Origin: Lachnospiraceae bacterium
GTDB taxonomy: Bacteria > Bacillota > Clostridia > Lachnospirales > Lachnospiraceae
Direction: 5' to 3'
Length of the DNA: 37,587 nt
NCBI GenBank assembly: GCA_014804485.1
Contig: JAAUZT010000009.1
Span: 1 to 37,587 of the forward strand
In this document: positions 32,194 through 37,587 of the stretch, piece by piece
How positions within the stretch are numbered: the first letter of the stretch is position 1
Layout of the letters: each line of letters starts with the position of its first letter
Notes under the pieces: generated by a model
Seen by the model: the letters and a program-made list of their open reading frames with translations, nothing else
Told to the model about the DNA's origin: nothing
Databases searched by the model: none
Position numbers and translations under genes: made by a program

Positions 32194-33783
32194 TCACATC
32201 TCCACCACCCGCGTAGCGATCTTCTCCCGGAATCTCACATCATGCTCCACGACGAGCATAGTAGGCTGATACGTGAGGATCAGATCTTCAATCTGCATTC
32301 TGGAGAAAATATCAATATAATTAAGCGGTTCATCCCAAATATACAGATGTGCCTGTTGCAGCAGACTCGCCGCGATCAGCACTTTTTTCTTCTGCCCTTC
32401 GGAATAATCTTCCATATTCTTGGCAAACTGCACCCGCTCCAAGTCAAGCTGCCTTAAGATCGCAAGGAAAAGGCTCTCATCCAGATTATTCTGTCTGCTG
32501 TACTCCTTCAGACTCCCCTGCAGATACGAAGTGTCCTGATTAATATAAGACACGATAAGTCCGGAAGCTGTAGTCAGTGTCCCGGATTCCCGCATTGCAC
32601 TCACTTTGTCAGCGCGCCGGTCATCCGCACAGCGTGCAAGAATTGCCTTAATCAGGCTGGACTTTCCACAGCCGTTCTCTCCGTGGAGGAAGACCCGCTC
32701 TCCGCGCCGCAGCTCAAAATTAAAGTTCTGAAAAATCTCGGTACAGTTCTCACTGCCGGTGCTTTCCTTCTCTACTCTCACCCCCGCTGAATCCGGCGGC
32801 GTACAATACGCAATCCCGTAATCTCGTGCGGCAATCAACACTTCCTTATGGTGCCGCATCGGCATAAGCTTCAGGTCCACAGGACGCTCGATGTCCTGCA
32901 GAAGTCCTTCCTTCTGCTCGATTTCGTCCGCGATGCGCTTCTCCATCTGCATTCTTCTGCTCTGCATTTTCTTCGTCTTCACACCGATATAGGAACGCGT
33001 GCTTTTGCTTCTGTCGTTCTCCTTCACCGGATCGAAACCGATTTTGGTTCTCTCACTTTTATCCGCCCACTCATGGGTCCTCTCCGCCGCTTTATTCAGT
33101 CTTCTGATTTCTTTCTTGTGCTTCTCATTCTCCGCTTCATGGAACGCATCCATACGGTTCTTATTCTCCCACCATGATGAGAAATTTCCGCTCTGCACCT
33201 CTATGGTACAGCGGTTTAAGACCAGCACGTGATCAATACATGCGTCCAGCAGATCGCGATCATGAGAAACAAGAATAAATCCCTTCTTCTGATGCAGATA
33301 TGCCTTCACCACCTCCCGCGACTCCTGGTCCAAATGATTCGTCGGCTCATCGATAAGAAGGAAATCATTTTCTCCCGAAAACAAAACTGCCAGCATTACC
33401 TTCGTGCGCTCCCCGTGGCTGAGTGTCCGGAACGGTCTGTAGAGCACATCCGCCTCGAGGTGAAGCTTCTCCAACTCACAGATGATCCGCCAAAGTTCAC
33501 AGTCCGTCTTCCACTCTTCCATAAAATCCGCACAGCATTGTTCTTTCTGCTGTTCCGTGACCTGATAGGGAAAATAGTCAAACACCGTCGATGTGCTGAT
33601 ATGCCCCTGATACTCCTTTTGGTTTCCCATCAAAAGGTTTAAAAACGTGGTCTTTCCTTTGCCGTTTCTCCCGATAAAACCTAACTTCCAGTCCGTGTCT
33701 ATCATAAAAGATACATTTTCAAATATATTGTCAAAGCTGCCTTCATAACAGAAGGTGAGATTTGATACGCTGATTTGTGCCAT
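32194..33783 (-). CDS. ABC-F ribosomal protection protein, Lsa/CplR type
   Basis: A 529-residue soluble tandem ATPase without membrane segments, of the ABC-F antibiotic-resistance type. First ATPase: GRNGKGKT (38-45), LSHGE (121-125), DEPTNHLD (145-152). Second: GENGCGKS, YSEGQ and DEPLNYID. The interdomain linker is rich in charged residues. The opening ISVSNLTFCYEGSFDNIFEN and WKLGFIGRNGKGKTTF resemble Lsa/CplR proteins, which eject lincosamides, streptogramin A and pleuromutilins from the ribosome. GGAGG lies 10 bases upstream. A strong promoter 335 bases upstream leaves a long leader, as in antibiotic-induced attenuation. Resistance is inferred, not shown. Confidence 0.88.
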   Translation of the reverse strand: MAQISVSNLTFCYEGSFDNIFENVSFMIDTDWKLGFIGRNGKGKTTFLNLLMGNQKEYQGHISTSTVFDYFPYQVTEQQKEQCCADFMEEWKTDCELWRIICELEKLHLEADVLYRPFRTLSHGERTKVMLAVLFSGENDFLLIDEPTNHLDQESREVVKAYLHQKKGFILVSHDRDLLDACIDHVLVLNRCTIEVQSGNFSSWWENKNRMDAFHEAENEKHKKEIRRLNKAAERTHEWADKSERTKIGFDPVKENDRSKSTRSYIGVKTKKMQSRRMQMEKRIADEIEQKEGLLQDIERPVDLKLMPMRHHKEVLIAARDYGIAYCTPPDSAGVRVEKESTGSENCTEIFQNFNFELRRGERVFLHGENGCGKSSLIKAILARCADDRRADKVSAMRESGTLTTASGLIVSYINQDTSYLQGSLKEYSRQNNLDESLFLAILRQLDLERVQFAKNMEDYSEGQKKKVLIAASLLQQAHLYIWDEPLNYIDIFSRMQIEDLILTYQPTMLVVEHDVRFREKIATRVVEM

Positions 33784-34118
33784 GATGTTTTAACCTCCGT
33801 TTCTTCTTACAACTTCTCCGGCATAAGCAGACTCAGAAGACTGTATCTTCGACTCTGCTTCTGCGCGCAAAGAAAAAGAATCATCTGTTGCCAAATGATT
33901 CCGGATGGTTTCTGTTTCATAAACACCGTCTATTGTTTGATTAAGCGCATCACAAAACAGCTTTGAAGTCTTGTCGGCTTAATCATTTTTTATCTATTAA
34001 TAAAAGACACAAATAAAGAGCGGTTATGAAAATGAGAAACATAATCCACTTTTGGCAACAATATTTCATGTTTCAAAAGTCGATTACTGCCTCATCTTTC
34101 CACCCCTTCCGCTCGTGA
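33784..34118 (-). promoter_or_regulatory. long 5' leader of the ABC-F gene
   Basis: About 335 transcribed bases precede the ABC-F start. Near the 5' end a minimal ORF, ATG AGG CAG TAA (34095-34084, Met-Arg-Gln), has GGGGTGG just upstream. Further on, an open frame of some 60 codons (ending ...SAYAGEVVRRNGG, stop TAA 9 bases before the ABC-F ATG) overlaps the ABC-F ribosome site but has no start codon at its head. ABC-F genes are often controlled by leader-peptide stalling and attenuation; the layout fits, but no clear terminator/antiterminator pair was resolved by eye. Confidence 0.45.
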
Positions 34119-34124
34119 TAATTC

Positions 34125-34176
34125 ATTATAGGTTCCTGATTCGGGATTTGTCAACCGCTTTTATTAAATATATAAT
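34125..34176. promoter_or_regulatory. divergent promoters with overlapping -35 boxes
   Basis: Leftward: TTGACA (34154-34149), 18 bases, TATAAT (34130-34125), serving the ABC-F gene. Rightward: TTGTCA (34148-34153), 17 bases, TATAAT (34171-34176), serving the VTC gene. The two -35 boxes share five base pairs, so polymerase can occupy only one promoter at a time. Confidence 0.8.
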
Positions 34177-34272
34177 ACAGCTTGGACACAGAATTTTCTC
34201 AATTTATACATATTTTTTCCTTAAATTGCCTGTACAATCTTAAACATAAACATAGAAGAAAGGAGACACCCC

Positions 34273-34944
34273 TTGACTTACCGCCATGAATGGAAACACG
34301 AAATCACACTTTTCGATGTGATCACACTGCGGCAACGGCTGCGGGCAGTAACACGGCCGGACGTACACGCCATCGACGGACGCTACATGATTCGAAGCCT
34401 GTACTTCGACAATCTGTCGAACAAGGCTCTGCGGGAGAAGCTGGACGGCATAAGCCGGCGCGAGAAATTCCGCATCCGCTACTACAACCGTGATCCTTCC
34501 CTGATTCATCTGGAAAAAAAGAGTAAACTTGACGGGCTGGGTACCAAAGAGTCCGCCGTCTTAACAGCAGAGGAAGCGCAGGCAATCGTAGACGGTAACT
34601 GTGAGTGGATGTCCGAGAGTAAAGAGCCCCTTGTGAAAGAGCTGCATGACAAAATGTATTTCCAACAGTTACGCCCTAAGACAATCGTGGATTACATTAG
34701 AGAACCGTTTATTTTTCCCGCAGGCAATGTCCGCGTCACGATCGATTATGATATTCGGACCGGTCTGCGGTGTACGGATTTTCTGAACCCTGACTGTATC
34801 ACGATCCCTGCAGGCAATGCCCCTATTATTCTGGAAGTAAAATGGGATGATTATCTGCCGGATCTGATTCGGGATATTGTACAACTCGACGGATGTCGCA
34901 CACAGGCCTTTTCAAAATATGCGGCATGTCGAATTTACGGTTGA
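34273..34944 (+). CDS. VTC-domain protein (polyphosphate polymerase-like)
   Basis: A 223-residue protein with the VTC domain of the triphosphate-tunnel fold; in yeast Vtc4 it makes polyphosphate from ATP. Basic and acidic tunnel residues are visible: RHEWKHEI, YMIRSLYFDN, REKFRIRYYN, HLEKKSK, VTIDYDIRTG and IILEVKWDDYLP. The start is TTG at 34273, supported by AGGAG 7 bases upstream; no ATG lies nearby in frame. It is followed by a DUF4956 membrane protein, a pairing common in Firmicutes where both may work in polyphosphate or envelope metabolism. The catalytic activity of bacterial members is not settled. Confidence 0.85.
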   Translation: MTYRHEWKHEITLFDVITLRQRLRAVTRPDVHAIDGRYMIRSLYFDNLSNKALREKLDGISRREKFRIRYYNRDPSLIHLEKKSKLDGLGTKESAVLTAEEAQAIVDGNCEWMSESKEPLVKELHDKMYFQQLRPKTIVDYIREPFIFPAGNVRVTIDYDIRTGLRCTDFLNPDCITIPAGNAPIILEVKWDDYLPDLIRDIVQLDGCRTQAFSKYAACRIYG

Positions 34945-34985
34945 CCTGACATAACAAACTATTTCATTGTAATGGAGAAAACACT

Positions 34986-35657
34986 ATGACTTTTAATGAT
35001 ATTTTTAAATCTAGTTTCTTAGAAAATGTAACCAGCATAAGCCTTTTTGACATGACTCTCGCCTTGATTCTTGCCTTTGGACTGGGCATGTTTATCTTTT
35101 TTGTCTATAAAAAGACTTTCTCAGGCGTCATGTACTCTTCAGGATTCGGCGTAACGCTGGTGGCTCTCACTATGATCACAACGCTGGTAATTCTCGCGGT
35201 AACCTCCAATGTCGTTCTTTCCCTCGGTATGGTCGGTGCTCTATCCATCGTCCGTTTCCGTGCTGCCATCAAGGAACCTCTGGACATTGCTTTCCTATTC
35301 TGGTCGATCGCGGTAGGAATCGTCCTCGCCGCGGGTCTGATCCCCTTAGCGGTAATCGGCAGCGTGCTGATCGGCGTTTTCCTGCTGATTTTCGTCAACA
35401 GGAAATCTCACTTTAATCCTTATATCGTTGTCTTAAACTGCACGGATCAGGACAGCGAACGCCGGGCAAAAGAATACTTGGAAACGCAGGTCACCCGCTT
35501 CGTCGTGAAAAGCAAAACAGTACAAAAAGGCGCCATTGAACTGAATGCCGAGATCCGTCTGAAAAGCGACAACACGGATTTTATCAATACGCTGGCAGAT
35601 ATGGATGGCGTCACTAATGCGGTACTCGTCAGTTACAACGGCGACTATATGAATTAG
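34986..35657 (+). CDS. DUF4956 membrane protein
   Basis: A 223-residue protein with four hydrophobic segments in the first 140 residues (about 22-41, 49-71, 73-88 and 100-135) and a soluble C-terminal domain. SLGMVGALSIVRFRAAIKEP is the signature of DUF4956. It lies 41 bases after the VTC gene with GGAG 9 bases before ATG 34986, so it is the second gene of an operon. Function is unknown; it may partner the VTC protein at the membrane. Confidence 0.88.
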   Translation: MTFNDIFKSSFLENVTSISLFDMTLALILAFGLGMFIFFVYKKTFSGVMYSSGFGVTLVALTMITTLVILAVTSNVVLSLGMVGALSIVRFRAAIKEPLDIAFLFWSIAVGIVLAAGLIPLAVIGSVLIGVFLLIFVNRKSHFNPYIVVLNCTDQDSERRAKEYLETQVTRFVVKSKTVQKGAIELNAEIRLKSDNTDFINTLADMDGVTNAVLVSYNGDYMN

Positions 35658-35690
35658 GAGGCTCTTCAAAAGGCGGGCAGACACAAACGG

Positions 35691-36551
35691 TTACTCATTC
35701 GGCCTATAATAGAATCTTCCCGACAGCTCTTCTGTCCTGATTGCATTGACGAAAGCGCTTTCATCCGCTTTCTTCACGGCTGCTATCACCTCTTTACTCT
35801 CCTCCTTGGACACGACGGAGTACACCACTTTCCTCTTCTCGTGTTCATAGGAGCCCTCGCCGCTCATGATCGTCGCTCCATGCATGCTGACCGTATTGAT
35901 CGCCTTGCAGACATCGTTCGCTTTATTTGTCACGATAAACAGCGTCTGTTTTTGATATCTCTTATAGAGCATATGCAGCATCTGTGTGGAAGCGTACTGA
36001 TATATGATGGAATACAATGCCTTGTCGAAACCGAACAGTAATCCGGCAATCATAATGATAACCACGTTAAATGCCAGAATAAAATTCCATGCATCGACAC
36101 CTTTTTTCTCTGACAGATAGATGGAAATAAAGTCCGATCCTCCTGTCGTCGCATTCATGGACAGGCACAGACTGATTGCGAACCCGCTGATGATACCGCC
36201 GAATATGCTGATCAGAAGAATATCGTATGTGACAGCGACCTCCGGTATCATATCCGTCATGATACTTGTCACCAGGATGGAGATACAGGAATACAGCGTA
36301 AACTTCTTACCGATAAAGCGCCATCCGATATAGATCGGCACCGCATTCAACAGCAGATTGACAGGCGTATACGGAATCGTAATATGCAAAAACATCTTGC
36401 AGATACTCTGGATCAATATTGTCAGACCCGTAGCACCGCCCGGATATAACCCGCCCGTACTGACAAACGTCTTAATATTGACTGCCATGATTGCCGATGC
36501 CAGACATATAATAATAATTCTTTTGCTGTCCTTCTTTAAATCAAATGTCAT
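35691..36551 (-). CDS. YitT-family membrane protein
   Basis: A 286-residue protein of the YitT family: five to six membrane segments in residues 10-175, with STGGLYPGGATGLTIL and NATTGGSDFISIYLSEKKG as conserved loops, then a C-terminal cytoplasmic DUF2179 domain (TLFIVTNKANDVCKAIN, MSGEGSYEHEKRKVVYSVVS). The family's transported substrate is not established. ATG 36551 follows GGGGGA by 8 bases. It converges with the DUF4956 gene. Confidence 0.9.
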   Translation of the reverse strand: MTFDLKKDSKRIIIICLASAIMAVNIKTFVSTGGLYPGGATGLTILIQSICKMFLHITIPYTPVNLLLNAVPIYIGWRFIGKKFTLYSCISILVTSIMTDMIPEVAVTYDILLISIFGGIISGFAISLCLSMNATTGGSDFISIYLSEKKGVDAWNFILAFNVVIIMIAGLLFGFDKALYSIIYQYASTQMLHMLYKRYQKQTLFIVTNKANDVCKAINTVSMHGATIMSGEGSYEHEKRKVVYSVVSKEESKEVIAAVKKADESAFVNAIRTEELSGRFYYRPNE

Positions 36552-36655
36552 AATGTATATCCCCCGTTTATATCATGTTCTATATTCCGGCATCCATACC
36601 GCATACGTTACCCTCATCATCAATGATAGTCAGTATACCTACACCGTAATCCACT

Positions 36656-36695
36656 AACGGCGATATGCCCTTCAATTATGGGGCATATCGCCGTT
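36656..36695. terminator. 15-bp hairpin downstream of the DHH gene
   Basis: AACGGCGATATGCCC (36656-36670) and GGGCATATCGCCGTT (36681-36695) form a perfect 15-bp stem with a 10-base loop. It lies 65 bases beyond the DHH-gene stop and upstream of yitT. The T-run after it is weak, so a processing or regulatory hairpin is also possible. Confidence 0.6.
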
Positions 36696-36759
36696 TGACC
36701 GCCAGCCGAAAATCGGATTGCCCGATCTTACAAGCTGACATTTCAATACCGATTATCTT

Positions 36760-37587
36760 CTAGGCATTCGCCATCTCGCAAAGTTCATCCAGCATCTTCG
36801 GAAGATCTTCCGCCATATTCTCATCGCTGAACTGACAGGTGCCGACTTTCTTGTGGCCGCCGCCGCCGTATTTCAGCATGAGACTTCCTACATTCACGTC
36901 GCTGGTCTTATTGATAATGCTGTAGCCGACTGCTGCCGAACAGCCGAGACCGCCTTTACCGTTAACGATCCATGCGGAGATATTCTGTTCCGGATACATG
37001 CTGTAGATCATAAACCGATTACCTGTATAGATAATGTCTAAGCCTCTTAGATCCGTGATAATCACATTACCGCGCACCTCGGTATGCGCTGTAACCATCT
37101 CCTTGAATTTCTCGGTCTGCTCATTATAAACCTCAATACGCTCCTTAACATCCGACAGATCTAAAATCTCATCCGTAGTCATCGTACGGCACGCATCGAT
37201 CAGTTTCTCCATAAGCTGATAATTGGAAATCGTAAAATTACGGAAACGTCCAAGCCCGGTTCTGGGGTCCATTAGATAACCGACAAGAATCCATCCCTTG
37301 GGATTCTGAATCTCGTCGATGGTAAGGTTTCCGGAATCAACCTTATCAACCGCCTCCATCATATCGTCAAACTGCGGGAATCTCTCTCTGCCGCCATAGT
37401 ACTCATAGATAATTCTGGCACAGGACGGTGTGATGCGGCTCTCTCCCTTATATTTACCCTGTAACTGCAATCTTTCATGCTCACTGGAATGATGATCAAA
37501 CCATAATCCGCATCCTTCCACATAAGGAACATTGGCAAGACAGTCATCCTCTGTAATCTCAATCAGCCCATCCTGCAAATCTTTAGG
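36760..37587 (-). CDS. DHH-family phosphoesterase, 5' end outside window
   Basis: At least 275 residues of a DHH-superfamily phosphoesterase; the frame is open to the right edge, so the N-terminus with the first Asp motif is missing. FDHHSSEH carries the DHH metal ligands, and KYGGGGHKKVGTCQF near the end is the GGGH-type DHHA1 motif. Relatives hydrolyse oligoribonucleotides or cyclic-dinucleotide products. The long middle region, 100-200, is less conserved. Apparent internal starts near the edge should not be taken as the true start. Confidence 0.85.
   Translation of the reverse strand, partial: PKDLQDGLIEITEDDCLANVPYVEGCGLWFDHHSSEHERLQLQGKYKGESRITPSCARIIYEYYGGRERFPQFDDMMEAVDKVDSGNLTIDEIQNPKGWILVGYLMDPRTGLGRFRNFTISNYQLMEKLIDACRTMTTDEILDLSDVKERIEVYNEQTEKFKEMVTAHTEVRGNVIITDLRGLDIIYTGNRFMIYSMYPEQNISAWIVNGKGGLGCSAAVGYSIINKTSDVNVGSLMLKYGGGGHKKVGTCQFSDENMAEDLPKMLDELCEMANA

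Overview
The window looks like a chromosomal segment of a Lachnospiraceae-type clostridium. This is inferred from strong GGAGG ribosome sites, the moderately AT-rich code, and the mix of DUF3781, F420-ligase-like, VTC/DUF4956, YitT and Lsa/CplR-type ABC-F genes. No species can be named. Household and accessory genes flank a large defence and mobile-remnant island of roughly 7.6-27.2 kb.

Left flank (1-7.6 kb). The first ~275 bases look like the tandem promoters and leader of an rRNA operon that reads leftwards out of the window. Then come a RimJ/RimL-type acetyltransferase and a small membrane-anchored protein (minus strand), a TipA-like MerR regulator behind a 19-bp-spacer promoter (plus strand), and a closely spaced minus-strand run: ABC transporter (ATPase and two ABC-2 permeases), Fic protein and lipoprotein.

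Degraded accessory zone (7.6-12 kb). It holds two copies of a 108-bp promoter-plus-structured-leader module (7641 and 9146) and a PemK/MazF-like toxin with a coiled-coil tail behind a perfect sigma-A promoter. Directly downstream of the toxin is a candidate small RNA of three hairpins that share an ACGAG(C/T)G loop on different paired stems. Also present are two decayed copies of an AlbA_2/Schlafen-type ATP-binding gene, an acetyltransferase and a DUF1016 (YhcG) N-terminal fragment.

Defence operon (25939 down to 12018, minus strand). Seven tightly packed genes follow one another: C5-cytosine methyltransferase, SNF2 helicase, beta-class (type III Mod-like) adenine methyltransferase, type III Res-like helicase-nuclease, DrmA helicase, DrmB (DUF1998) and DrmC (phospholipase D-like). 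The drmABC core marks it as DISARM. It combines the SNF2 helicase hallmark of class 1 with the C5 methyltransferase hallmark of class 2, and carries an apparently complete type III Mod/Res pair between the SNF2 gene and drmA. The likely logic is dual methylation of self DNA, with several translocases and at least one PD-(D/E)XK nuclease acting on unmodified DNA. An IS256 transposase remnant lies just upstream of the operon promoter.

Right flank (26.5-37.6 kb). A small helical protein and a ribbon-helix-helix regulator are divergently transcribed across repeated GCCGTCA boxes. They are followed by a TetR/alpha-beta hydrolase pair with a 22-bp palindromic operator, a ferredoxin-containing aldo/keto reductase, DUF3781, an F420-ligase-like protein and an Lsa/CplR-like ABC-F protein with a long leader. 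A shared promoter region with overlapping -35 boxes then serves the ABC-F gene leftwards and the VTC/DUF4956 pair rightwards. YitT and a DHH phosphoesterase cut by the window edge close the segment.
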